DNA of 64,000 nt. Source: Desulfosporosinus sp. I2. Lineage in GTDB: Bacteria; Bacillota; Desulfitobacteriia; Desulfitobacteriales; Desulfitobacteriaceae. Position numbers and translations under genes: made by a program. Below are positions 32,399 through 40,956 of this stretch, one piece after another. The notes under the pieces are model-generated. The model was not told where the DNA came from, made no database searches, and saw only the letters and a list, made by a program, of their open reading frames with translations. The DNA lies in NCBI RefSeq assembly GCF_000960765.1, contig NZ_JYNH01000008.1, positions 1 through 64,000 of the forward strand. Direction: 5' to 3'. The stretch's first letter is position 1. The number at the start of each line of letters is the position of its first letter.

Positions 32399-33315
32399 TG
32401 GATTTCGCTGTCGGGTCTGCCCGGTGTCCGGGGACATGTGGGGAATGGGTACAAGGGGCCCGCAAGGGAGTCCCGTTTCTAATAGATTGTCCCATTGACC
32501 GTTTTTCCGAAGCCAGAGTAGTATTGAATTTTCATACTAAGAATTGGGAGCTTCCTCTACACAAGACCAAAGTTCTTCAAATGTTGGAATTACTGAAAGA
32601 AAACTTAGGCCTACCCATGTTAGGCGGTAAGGTAGAGTTTTTGCAACAGCTCCCTGAAGGGAAAGGAATGGCGAGCTCGACAGCAGACATCACTGCTGTA
32701 GCGGCAGCCACTCTGATGGCCCTCGGAGAGGAGCCCGTTCCGGAACGTTTAGCACAGTTGGCTTTACAGATTGAACCCAGTGATAGTGTCATGTTCCCAG
32801 GAATTACGGAGATTGAGCATGTTCAAGGACATAATTATCGCCAACTAGGTTCTTCAGTACCTGCTTTGTTTTTGGCCTTAGATTGGGGTGGAGCGATCGA
32901 TACTAGAGTGTTTAATGCTCGACCTGGGCTAGCGGAGCATTATCGGCGCTATGAGGTTGACATTGGGAAGGCATATCGATTGGCCCGCGAAGGAATAGAA
33001 CAAGAGGATTTAGAAAAATTGGCCACGGCAGGAACGATTAGTGCCCAATGCAATTTAGAAATCAATTATAAATCATTGTTTGGACCTTTCTTGACTTGGG
33101 TTAGGCAGAAAGGGGGACTCGGAGTTGTGACGGCTCACAGTGGCACACTACTCGCCGGGGTATTTCCCCAAAACGATTTTTTCAGTCGGGAAGCACGTCA
33201 TAATTTACAACTTGAAGCCCAACAACTGTTTGAACCGGTCTATCTAGATCTTTTTCTCAGTCAATCGGGTGGAATCGTAGCCACAAATTTAGGAATTACT
33301 GAAAATATGGGGTGA
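32398..33315 (+). CDS. pduX: PduX-like L-threonine kinase (GHMP kinase)
   Basis: A 305-residue GHMP kinase. N-terminal SARCPGTCGEWVQG and the glycine/serine ATP motif LPEGKGMASSTADITAVAA near residue 90 match PduX, which makes L-threonine-O-3-phosphate for the aminopropanol arm. C-terminal GVVTAHSGTLLAG is the third kinase motif. It lies directly before the decarboxylase that uses its product. ATG 32398 overlaps the cobO stop by one base; the binding site AGGGGG lies upstream. Confidence 0.88.
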   Translation: MDFAVGSARCPGTCGEWVQGARKGVPFLIDCPIDRFSEARVVLNFHTKNWELPLHKTKVLQMLELLKENLGLPMLGGKVEFLQQLPEGKGMASSTADITAVAAATLMALGEEPVPERLAQLALQIEPSDSVMFPGITEIEHVQGHNYRQLGSSVPALFLALDWGGAIDTRVFNARPGLAEHYRRYEVDIGKAYRLAREGIEQEDLEKLATAGTISAQCNLEINYKSLFGPFLTWVRQKGGLGVVTAHSGTLLAGVFPQNDFFSREARHNLQLEAQQLFEPVYLDLFLSQSGGIVATNLGITENMG

Positions 33316-33319
33316 GATA

Positions 33320-34426
33320 ATGCACGGTGGCAATCTCCGCAAAGCTCAAGAGTTATATGGTTTGGATTCTTTGATAGACCTCTCCGCCAATATCAATCCG
33401 TTTGGACCCCCGAAAGGAGTTTGGGCATCCTTAGAACAGGGAATGGGGGATATTGTGAATTACCCTGATCCCGAGAGTTTAGCTTTGAGAAAGACGCTTT
33501 CTAACCATCTGAGCTTACCTGTCGAAGCAATTATGTTAGGTAACGGAGCAGGTGAACTGATTTTCACACTCGTGCAAGCGTTGAAACCTAAAAAAGTGGC
33601 AATTCCAATTCCGACATTTAGTGAATACGAACGGGCAGCGCGTTCAGTTGGAGCTGAAATCCACTATATCCCATTAGGACCTGAGGGCTGGTCAAAGTAT
33701 GATCGAACGGATGAAGAAAGCTGGCGGGAAATCCTTGAAGGGTGCGACTTACTCTTTCTCTGCTCCCCCCACAATCCCACGGGGACAGTGCTTGCCAATA
33801 AGTCAATAGAAAACATCCTGAAAATTACCAAGCAACTGGGATGTCGTGTTCTTTTTGATGAGTCGTTCCTCGACTTTCTACCAGACGAATCCCGTAAATC
33901 GGCAAGGGCCTATCTGGATTCCAATGCTCATCTCATGGTCTTATACTCCTTAACAAAGTTTTATAGTTTACCAGGGTTGCGTTTAGGAGCGGTCTTTGCA
34001 GCTCCTTCTTTGCTTGCCCTTTTCGAACAATATAGAGATCCATGGTCGGTCAATGTTCTTGCTCAACATGCCGGGATGGCTGCGCTTCAGGATTTGGGCT
34101 TTGCTGAGGAGGCACGGCTAAAATTAATGGAGAGCCGAGATCATTTCTACAGAGAATTTGCACAAAGTAATTTTATAGGTTTACGGCTTTGGCCAACATC
34201 TGTTAATTTTGCCCTGATTGAGGTGTTGAATCATTCGTCCGAACCTCTGATTCAGCATTTAGGGCGTTTTGGAATTATGGTCCGTGATTGTTCCAGCTTC
34301 ACGGGTCTTCCAGGTGATTTTATACGGGTTGCGATTAAGGATATCCCCAGGATGAAGCGGCTTATTGAGGGGTTAAAAGAATTTTATTTATGGGTTGAAA
34401 GAGGTGGTACGGATGCACATTGCTGA
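33320..34426 (+). CDS. cobD: CobD, L-threonine-O-3-phosphate decarboxylase
   Basis: A 368-residue PLP enzyme of the histidinol-phosphate aminotransferase fold. DLSANINPFGPPKGV at the N-terminus, LFLCSPHNPTGTVL, and the PLP-lysine segment SLTKFYSLPGLRLGA are present. It makes (R)-1-aminopropan-2-ol O-phosphate, the substrate of CbiB. The gene starts four bases after pduX (ATG 33320, after ATGGGGTGAG) and overlaps cbiM by 14 bases. Confidence 0.9.
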   Translation: MHGGNLRKAQELYGLDSLIDLSANINPFGPPKGVWASLEQGMGDIVNYPDPESLALRKTLSNHLSLPVEAIMLGNGAGELIFTLVQALKPKKVAIPIPTFSEYERAARSVGAEIHYIPLGPEGWSKYDRTDEESWREILEGCDLLFLCSPHNPTGTVLANKSIENILKITKQLGCRVLFDESFLDFLPDESRKSARAYLDSNAHLMVLYSLTKFYSLPGLRLGAVFAAPSLLALFEQYRDPWSVNVLAQHAGMAALQDLGFAEEARLKLMESRDHFYREFAQSNFIGLRLWPTSVNFALIEVLNHSSEPLIQHLGRFGIMVRDCSSFTGLPGDFIRVAIKDIPRMKRLIEGLKEFYLWVERGGTDAHC

Positions 34427-35147
34427 AGGGATGCTTCCAGCTCCCTATGCAATAGCGTATTGGGTTGGCGCAGGAGTTTTTTTTGCCGCTGGGGCTAAAT
34501 CGTTGGCTAAAAAGAGTCAGGAAATACCCATGATGAAACAACTCACTGGGGTTATGACGGCTGGAATCTTCCTTGTCTCACTTCTTCCCATTCCAGTGCC
34601 AATGACGGGCACCTGTTCCCATCCTGGTGGAACCCCTTTAGGTGCCATCTTATTGGGCCCGGCAGTTTCTGTGTTAATGAGCCTTATTGCGCTTTTATTT
34701 CAAGCTCTCTTCTTTTCCCACGGTGGATTAACGACACTTGGGGCCAACACCCTGACAATGGGAGTCTTTGGAGGATGGGCAGGGTGGCTGCTTTTTTGGG
34801 GATTGCGCCGACTCAAGCTCAATCTCTTTTGGTCAGGATTTATTGCAGGGTTTCTTGGTGATTTAGCAATTTATATAGGGACGTCGACTCAATTAGCCTT
34901 AGCGATTCATGGTACACATCCATTCAGTGAAGTTTTTAAAGCAATCTTAGTGGTCTTTATTCCCACCCAATGGCCAATAGCCATTTTAGAAGGGATATTT
35001 ACAGGATTAGTCCTGAAATATATTGCTGATCATCGTCCGGATATTCTAATCATGCTCAGAGTTCTACCAGCTTCTAACGAGGCTACACATCCTCGTTACG
35101 ACGAATCCTCAAGTACTAATCTCTCAGAAAGAGGGAAAATCGGATGA
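34413..35147 (+). CDS. cbiM: CbiM, cobalt ECF transporter S component
   Basis: A 244-residue membrane protein that captures cobalt. The N-terminus MHIAEGMLP has the Met1-His2 pair whose amine and imidazole coordinate Co(II). It fixes the start at ATG 34413, eight bases after AGAGGTGG. Upstream TTG 34395 would destroy that terminus and is rejected. MTGTCSHPGGTPLGAILLGP contains the other conserved metal histidine. About six helices. First gene of the cbiMNQO block at the end of the operon. Confidence 0.92.
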   Translation: MHIAEGMLPAPYAIAYWVGAGVFFAAGAKSLAKKSQEIPMMKQLTGVMTAGIFLVSLLPIPVPMTGTCSHPGGTPLGAILLGPAVSVLMSLIALLFQALFFSHGGLTTLGANTLTMGVFGGWAGWLLFWGLRRLKLNLFWSGFIAGFLGDLAIYIGTSTQLALAIHGTHPFSEVFKAILVVFIPTQWPIAILEGIFTGLVLKYIADHRPDILIMLRVLPASNEATHPRYDESSSTNLSERGKIG

Positions 35148-35419
35148 AACAACGCACGTGGAAATGGGGTCTCCTGATTTTGTTTCTGGGGGTTATCGTA
35201 TATCTGGGAGTCTACTCTCCAGCAATGCCGGGAGCAGATACACATGTCAGTGCTGTGGCGGAGAAATATGCTTCACAAGTGGGGGCAGGGGAACGTCCCC
35301 CTTTAATCAATACTGATAAGGGGGATCTGTTACTTTTTTTGTTTGCTGTAGGGGGAGCGATTGCAGGATTTTGGATAGGATACGTTTGGCGGGACCTTTT
35401 CGGACGAACTGGAAAGTGA
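35144..35419 (+). CDS. cbiN: CbiN, cobalt transport accessory protein
   Basis: A 91-residue protein with two membrane helices (about residues 8-25 and 65-82) and a short external loop containing the family's MPGADTHVSAVAE region. CbiN couples CbiM for cobalt uptake. ATG 35144 overlaps the cbiM stop (ATGA). Normal length. Confidence 0.88.
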   Translation: MKQRTWKWGLLILFLGVIVYLGVYSPAMPGADTHVSAVAEKYASQVGAGERPPLINTDKGDLLLFLFAVGGAIAGFWIGYVWRDLFGRTGK

Positions 35420-35474
35420 ATGTGGAACTCCCACTTGCAAATATAGGAGTTCCAATGGATAAGGGGAGAGAAGA

Positions 35475-36236
35475 ATGCTGGCGCAAGGGATAAGAGTACA
35501 GAATCCAACAACAAAATTGTCACAGGTGGATGGACGCGTCAAATTGTTCTTGACCGTTGCTGGTTTGCTTGCGGCCACAAGTACAAGTTCTTGGTTACTC
35601 CCATTTTGTTTTGGAATTGGAAGTCTCCTACTCTTGCGCCTGGTTGGAGTTAGTGGGCACTTGCTGTGGAGACGTTTAAGACCGATCCTCTTACTTGCTA
35701 CCTTAATAGGTGGGTCTCAGATTTTTATTAATGGTCAGACTCCAATATTTCAATGGGATATCTTCTCGATTCATATAATCGGGTACCGCGAAGGAATGGA
35801 ACGGGGCGAACTATTTGCAGCACGAATTTTAGGCGGTGTCAGTGTGATGTCCGTGTTGACGTTCACGACAACGGTTCAAGAGTGGATTCAAGCCCTTGCT
35901 TGGTTTAGAGTTCCACAAGTGGTTATTGAAATCATGACGCTAGCCTATTCCTCCTTATTCACATTGTTAGATGAGTTAGAACGTTTGCAAAAGGCCCAAC
36001 AGATGAGATTGGGTTACGGAACATGGTGGCGAAGCATACAATCCATCGGTGCCATCGGTGGGATATTGTTCATCCGAGTTTTTGACAAGAGCGTTCGATT
36101 ATGGCAAGCTATGAAATGCCGAGGGTATAATGGCGAAATATCCGTGCTTCATAATCGTGCCCTAAAAAAGAAGGATATTTTGGTCTCTGGTTTTGGATTC
36201 ATAATGATTCTTGGTAGCTGGTTGGTTGGAAAATAG
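35475..36236 (+). CDS. cbiQ: CbiQ, cobalt ECF transporter T component
   Basis: A 253-residue membrane scaffold. Hydrophobic helices occupy about residues 25-130. The coupling segments KAQQMRLGYG and MKCRGYNGEI contact CbiO. ATG 35475 follows GGGGAGAGAAG. It is separated from cbiO by a 138-base gap with the second copy of the intergenic repeat. Confidence 0.9.
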   Translation: MLAQGIRVQNPTTKLSQVDGRVKLFLTVAGLLAATSTSSWLLPFCFGIGSLLLLRLVGVSGHLLWRRLRPILLLATLIGGSQIFINGQTPIFQWDIFSIHIIGYREGMERGELFAARILGGVSVMSVLTFTTTVQEWIQALAWFRVPQVVIEIMTLAYSSLFTLLDELERLQKAQQMRLGYGTWWRSIQSIGAIGGILFIRVFDKSVRLWQAMKCRGYNGEISVLHNRALKKKDILVSGFGFIMILGSWLVGK

Positions 36237-36241
36237 CGTAT

Positions 36242-36342
36242 AAAGAAAACTTGGCTAGCGCCAAGCCTTGGTGAAGGAGGTCGCCTTAGTTGCACTTATG
36301 CTTCCAGAAAGTATGTAACGAAGTTATACTTTCTGACTAGTA
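36242..36342. repeat. intergenic repeat element, copy 2
   Basis: It has the same 24-base left block (36242-36265, with CTTGGCTAGCGCCAAG) and right end TCTGACTAGTA (36332-36342) as the copy at 30233. The interior differs and includes a hairpin AGAAAGTAT/ATACTTTCT (36306-36314 and 36326-36334). It lies between cbiQ and cbiO. Confidence 0.6.
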
Positions 36343-36374
36343 CAAAATAACCAAAGGAATTTGAGGGTGACGTT

Positions 36375-37199
36375 TTGGCAATCTTGGAGACAGAAAACGT
36401 AAATTTTGCCTATCCGAGCGGGGCTGAGATTTTACACGGTGTCAACTTTTCCGTCAATGCAGGGGAATGTGTCGCGCTATTAGGAGCTAATGGCTGTGGC
36501 AAGACAACCTTATTTCAGCATTTTAATGGGTTATTAAAACCTCGTTCTGGAAGTGTTCTGTTAAAAGGAAAAGATTTATCCCAATGGCACAAAAATGAAG
36601 TCTTTACTCAAGTCGGAATGGTTTTTCAGGACCCACATGATCAGCTGTTTGCAGCAAGCGTCTATGAAGATGTATCCTATGGTCCTAAAAATATTGGCTT
36701 ATCACCCTCGGAGATTCAGGAACGAGTGGAATCAGCCTTAAAACAATGTAAAATGTGGGATCAACGAAATCACAGCATTCATCAATTAAGCTACGGTCAG
36801 AAGAAACGTGTGGCCATTGCTGGGGTGTTAGCTATGCGCTCTGAAATCATCGTTTTGGATGAGCCCACGGCAGGTCTCGACCCCCGAACTGCGGCAGATC
36901 TGATGCTTACGTTAAAGGGATTACAAGTCAATAAAGGGTTGACCATTATTCTTTCAACGCACGAAGTGGATATCGTACCCATCTACTGTGATAAGGTCTA
37001 TGTCATGCAAGAAGGGCGTATTGTGATTAAAGGAACCCCCGAACAGGTATTTTCGGATCCTGTACTCATTCGAGAAGCCTACTTACGTCTACCTAGAATC
37101 GCCCATCTTTGGGAGATCTTAAAGCATAAAGAGGGACTAGACTCCTCAGCTAATCCTCTAACCATAAAAGAGGCGAGAAAGGCCTTTCGGAAATTGTAA
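36375..37199 (+). CDS. cbiO: CbiO, cobalt ECF transporter ATPase
   Basis: A 274-residue ATPase: Walker A LLGANGCGKTTLFQH, Q-loop MVFQDPHDQLFAASVYEDV, signature LSYGQKKRVAIAGVLAM, Walker B IVLDEPTAGLDPRT, and H-loop STHEVDIVP. The SYGQ signature and the C-terminal extension are CbiO-like. TTG at 36375 follows GAGGGTGACG. A terminator follows at 37219, so it closes the operon. Confidence 0.9.
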   Translation: MAILETENVNFAYPSGAEILHGVNFSVNAGECVALLGANGCGKTTLFQHFNGLLKPRSGSVLLKGKDLSQWHKNEVFTQVGMVFQDPHDQLFAASVYEDVSYGPKNIGLSPSEIQERVESALKQCKMWDQRNHSIHQLSYGQKKRVAIAGVLAMRSEIIVLDEPTAGLDPRTAADLMLTLKGLQVNKGLTIILSTHEVDIVPIYCDKVYVMQEGRIVIKGTPEQVFSDPVLIREAYLRLPRIAHLWEILKHKEGLDSSANPLTIKEARKAFRKL

Positions 37200-37218
37200 G
37201 TTTGCCTGAGATCCTTTT

Positions 37219-37255
37219 AATACACTTCCATAAATGGAGGTGTATCTTTTTTTTA
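37219..37255 (+). terminator. intrinsic terminator of the cobalamin operon
   Basis: The arms ATACACTTCCAT and ATGGAGGTGTAT (one mismatch) are followed by CTTTTTTTT. It is the first convincing terminator after the riboswitch-2 attenuator, about 16 kb upstream. Confidence 0.85.
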
Positions 37256-37319
37256 TTAGACTACAATTATTACAAATGGAAATAACTAACTTGATAATGA
37301 AATTCAAGGCGGTGAAATT

Positions 37320-38717
37320 GTGATATGGTTATTATTACTCTTAATTAGTATTGTTCAAGTAACCTTGATTTGGAAAAATATTCTTTTGAAAAACCAAGAC
37401 CCTGGAAAAACGATTGTTTGGTTTTTTGTTCTCGGGCTTCTGCCCATATTCGGGTTTCTCCTATATAAGGTATTGGGTCAAAAAACACCGGGTAAAGGCA
37501 CGAACACTAAGATTCTAGCAAAGGATCAGCTTGACCGAACAGAGATATTACCTCAACATTTTGAGGACTCTGAACAAAAACTTGCCCATCTTCTTTTGAA
37601 AAATGGACAGGCACACTTAACTATTCGTAATCAGGTCGAGATTCTTTTGAACGGGCAGCAAAAATTCAGAGCGTTATTCAACGCCTTAGAAGGAGCAAGC
37701 CTTCACATACACCTCAGCTATTTTATCTTTAAAGACGATGAAATTGGCGAAGATGTCATGAAGATCTTGACTCGTAAAGTTTCTGAAGGTGTAGAAGTTC
37801 GAGTCCTGCTTGATGGGATGGGGAGTCTTTCTATTTCTGGAGGTTTGATGAAACGAATGCGAGCAGCGGGGATTCGCGCAGAATGGTTTTTCCCGATTCG
37901 CTTTCCCTATCTAACCTCCAGGCTAAACCTGCGTTATCACCGCAAGATCGTGGTTGTGGATGGACGGATAGGTTTTACCGGGGGATTGAATATTGGAGAT
38001 GAGTACTTATCGCGCGACTCAAAATTAGGTTTTTGGCGGGATACGCATTTAAAACTACAAGGGGAAGCTGTCCAGAGCCTCCAAGCGATTTTCTTAAACG
38101 ATTGGCAGTTTGTTACCGGTGAAGAATATCATGGTTCTTGTTATTTTCCCCAAACGAGCATTATGCAAAATCTACCTATTCAAATACTCGTAGATGGCCC
38201 CGATTCAATTTATTCTGCGATTTTGCAAAGTTTCTTTAGCATGATAACTATGGCGAAGCACAGCATCTACATAGAAACCCCTTACTTTATCCCTGATGAG
38301 AGCTTGATTATGGCTTTAAAAACTGCTGCTCTCAAAGGTTTAGACGTCAGAATTATTGTCCAAGGAATCCCTGAAAGCAAACTGACCTATTGGGCTATGA
38401 ATTCATATTTTGAAGACTTACTTCAAGCGGGTGTAAGAATCTTCAAATACATGAAAGGAACTCTTCATGCCAAAATTCTCCTCATAGATAATCATCTTGC
38501 CTCAGTAGGTTCAGCGAATATGGATCTTCGAAGTTTTTTCTTAGATTATGAGATATGTACCTATATGTATGATCAGGCTTTGACGGAACACTTAAAACAG
38601 AATTTTGAATCGGACTTAAAAGAGAGTCACGAAGTGATCTTTATGGACTTTCAGCATCGCTCAATGATTGATCGGTCAAAAGAATCGATTGCCCGCTTAT
38701 TTTCATCGCTTTTATAA
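37320..38717 (+). CDS. cls: cardiolipin synthase
   Basis: A 465-residue membrane phospholipase-D-family enzyme that joins two phosphatidylglycerols into cardiolipin. Two N-terminal helices (about residues 1-18 and 30-48) anchor it. Two HKD motifs are present: RYHRKIVVVDGRIGFTGG near residue 205, and GTLHAKILLIDNHLASVGSAN near 385. The usual end, RLFSSLL, is present. GTG 37320 follows AAGGCGGTGAA. Single gene with its own terminator. Confidence 0.92.
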   Translation: MIWLLLLLISIVQVTLIWKNILLKNQDPGKTIVWFFVLGLLPIFGFLLYKVLGQKTPGKGTNTKILAKDQLDRTEILPQHFEDSEQKLAHLLLKNGQAHLTIRNQVEILLNGQQKFRALFNALEGASLHIHLSYFIFKDDEIGEDVMKILTRKVSEGVEVRVLLDGMGSLSISGGLMKRMRAAGIRAEWFFPIRFPYLTSRLNLRYHRKIVVVDGRIGFTGGLNIGDEYLSRDSKLGFWRDTHLKLQGEAVQSLQAIFLNDWQFVTGEEYHGSCYFPQTSIMQNLPIQILVDGPDSIYSAILQSFFSMITMAKHSIYIETPYFIPDESLIMALKTAALKGLDVRIIVQGIPESKLTYWAMNSYFEDLLQAGVRIFKYMKGTLHAKILLIDNHLASVGSANMDLRSFFLDYEICTYMYDQALTEHLKQNFESDLKESHEVIFMDFQHRSMIDRSKESIARLFSSLL

Positions 38718-38727
38718 TTTTGATTTT

Positions 38728-38776
38728 AAAAGATGCCATTATTGTCTTAGAAGACTGGTGGCATCTTCTTTTTACT
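38728..38776 (+). terminator. intrinsic terminator after cls
   Basis: AAAGATGCCA and TGGCATCTT pair, with an inner GTCTT-AGAA-GAC hairpin, and are followed by CTTTTTA. Confidence 0.85.
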
Positions 38777-39002
38777 TATTCAACTTTGATTCGGCCAATG
38801 AGAAAACTGAATCACAAAGTTCATTTCAAAAATAATTTAAGTTAGCAAATCAGAAAATTTGTTTCGAATACGTCTATAGATTGAAAGTGTAAATTATAAA
38901 CGACTTTTTGAGATCTATACGCTTCCAAAATCTATGGTATGCTTATTTAAGCCAGAAAATAGTTGATCAAGTATAGAGGAAGATAGGAGGTTGACGAACG
39001 AG

Positions 39003-39512
39003 GTGGAGGTCAATTCGTCGTTTGATGAGACCTACGAACTACTATTTCCATTGATCTACAGATTTGTGTCGCTCCGCGTGCCCAAGTCTGATGTGGAAGA
39101 TGTCACTGCCGATATTATCGTCAAAGTATGGCGGGGGTTAGATAATATAGAGAAAAAGACTGCTCTTAAATCCTGGGCACTTACTATAGCGACACATCAG
39201 ATTGCAGATTATTACAGAACTCATAAACGAAAACCTCTCATAATTTTAGATGAAACAACCAAGCCCCTCCCTCAGGAATTTGACCAAAGTGAAACGTGGG
39301 CCACTCTTTTAAGCGTAGGAGAAGCCTTGGCAAAACTCCCGCCTCAACAGGTCAACGTTATTCAGCTACGTTTGATTGAGGGTTTTAGTGCTGGGGAAGT
39401 TGCAGAAATTATGGGATCAACTCAACAGGCAGTGGACAGCCTCTTATACCGAGCAAAAAAAGGGTTCCGCAAATTATATCAGGGGAAGGAAAAAGGGGGG
39501 AGGGTCCTATGA
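39003..39512 (+). CDS. ECF-type RNA polymerase sigma factor
   Basis: About 169 residues. Region 2 is LFPLIYRFVSLRVPKSDVEDVTADIIVKVWRGL and continues to SWALTIATHQIADYYRTHKRK (described in pieces). Region 4 is LPPQQVNVIQLRLIEGFSAGEVAEIM followed by the TQQAVDSLLYRAKKGF helix. It starts near AGGAGG (38985-38990). TTG 38991 would touch that site, so GTG 39003 is preferred. It shares four bases with the downstream membrane protein, its probable regulator. Confidence 0.88.
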   Translation: MEVNSSFDETYELLFPLIYRFVSLRVPKSDVEDVTADIIVKVWRGLDNIEKKTALKSWALTIATHQIADYYRTHKRKPLIILDETTKPLPQEFDQSETWATLLSVGEALAKLPPQQVNVIQLRLIEGFSAGEVAEIMGSTQQAVDSLLYRAKKGFRKLYQGKEKGGRVL

Positions 39513-40780
39513 GATGGCTATTGAAGAGATCACAACCCATGACCCTCTGGGAAGAGGATGGTGATTTACAACGCATGAGAGCATTTTTTCATACGTTTGA
39601 AGCAGAATCAGAAGGTCAAGAACAGATAAAACAAAGCGTCAAGGAAAAGGCCCTCGAGAAAATGGCAAGCGCTGAAGAAAACGAAGAGTTACCGGTGAAT
39701 AGCAAAGCAGGCTTAGTGCAACGAATTCGAGTAAGATTACAGGCCTTGATTGGAACCTTTCCCAGGAAACTAAGCATTTCTGTCGCTATGTTGGCCATCC
39801 TTTTGATCCTAGGGCAAGGGGCCATGAATTCATGGAATATATTTCCTAAAATGGGCAACTCTCAAAAATTGCCACAATCCATCACCACACCGAAAATGGC
39901 TGATTCAGCTAGAACAAAGGGAGAAAGCTCATCAAATGGTGGAGCTTTATTCGGTGACATTTCACCAAGCGAAGGGACTGAGCAGAAAGCAGCTTCTTTG
40001 AATTCAGCTGACACATCCACCCACAAACAGAATTCACTTGCAATTCTTCCTGTTCCACCGGATCAAGCGATCATACCACCAGCCGATGCAGGGATCCCCC
40101 GCAAGATTATTCATGATTTGTCGTTAACCCTCGAAGTGACCATCGTTAATGACGCGGTTAACTCGATAAGCCAAGAAGCTCAAAAACTCCAAGGATATGT
40201 CGTTTCATCCCAACAAAGTGGGTTAGATAATCATTCATCCGCACAGCTTACGATTAAGATTCCAGCAGATAAACTGAATGCCTTGCGTGATTCGCTCTCA
40301 TCATGGGGCAAAGTACTCGATCAGCAGCTCCTGGCTAATGACATTACCAATCAATACTATGACTCTCAATCTCGCTTACAAGTTCTAGAGGCAGAAGAGC
40401 AGCGTTACCTTGAGATTCTGAACCAGGCCAAAACTGTCGACGATGTGCTTAAAGTGGAAAATGCACTTGGAAACGTCCGCCAGCAAATTGAACAACTTAA
40501 AGGGCAACTAAAACTTTGGAACAATCAAGTCGATTATTCGACAGTGACCCTTCAGCTCGTTACCCAACAAAGTCAGAATATAAAGGTTCAGAATGCTTGG
40601 CAACCGATTTCATGGAGTAAGACCTGGGAAGCGACTGGGGATGCAGTACTAAAAACCATGAGTACCTTGTGGAATGCTCTGAATTATCTAGTGGTCGGAA
40701 TAGGGTATGCGTCCCCTTACCTTCTAATTGGAGCTGTAGGATGGGCTCTTTATCGAGTATGGAAAAAGAAGAATTCTTAA
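39509..40780 (+). CDS. DUF4349 membrane protein, candidate anti-sigma factor
   Basis: A 423-residue protein. The N-terminal 90 residues are cytoplasmic. A helix near residues 92-112 (ISVAMLAILLILGQGAM) leads to a low-complexity extracytoplasmic stalk. The DUF4349 domain follows: LTLEVTIVNDAVNSISQEA, then VVSSQQSG, and a coiled coil near LEAEEQRYLEILNQAKTVDDV. A final helix near 395-415 and a basic tail close it. The ATGA overlap with the sigma gene suggests membrane sequestration of the sigma factor; this is inferred from arrangement only. Confidence 0.8.
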   Translation: MRWLLKRSQPMTLWEEDGDLQRMRAFFHTFEAESEGQEQIKQSVKEKALEKMASAEENEELPVNSKAGLVQRIRVRLQALIGTFPRKLSISVAMLAILLILGQGAMNSWNIFPKMGNSQKLPQSITTPKMADSARTKGESSSNGGALFGDISPSEGTEQKAASLNSADTSTHKQNSLAILPVPPDQAIIPPADAGIPRKIIHDLSLTLEVTIVNDAVNSISQEAQKLQGYVVSSQQSGLDNHSSAQLTIKIPADKLNALRDSLSSWGKVLDQQLLANDITNQYYDSQSRLQVLEAEEQRYLEILNQAKTVDDVLKVENALGNVRQQIEQLKGQLKLWNNQVDYSTVTLQLVTQQSQNIKVQNAWQPISWSKTWEATGDAVLKTMSTLWNALNYLVVGIGYASPYLLIGAVGWALYRVWKKKNS

Positions 40781-40824
40781 AGACTGTTCCCAGTGATATA
40801 ATCCCTGGCTATCTTTAGCTCTGT

Positions 40825-40864
40825 GAAGGTCTAGATCTGTGTATAATGCAGGATCTAGGCCTTC
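40825..40864. repeat. 14-bp hairpin with a promoter-like loop
   Basis: GAAGGTCTAGATC and GATCTAGGCCTTC pair with one G-T pair around a loop containing GTGTATAATGC. It may be a terminator for the DUF4349 gene (no T-run follows). The TATAAT in the loop could also be a -10 for the YitT gene 90 bases downstream. Confidence 0.45.
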
Positions 40865-40956
40865 CTCTTGTCAACCACTTAACTTTACTCAGAAGATATA
40901 TGTCTGTATAATAAATAGGTAATCTTCAAATCTTGAGCAAGGTCGGAGGTATGTAT

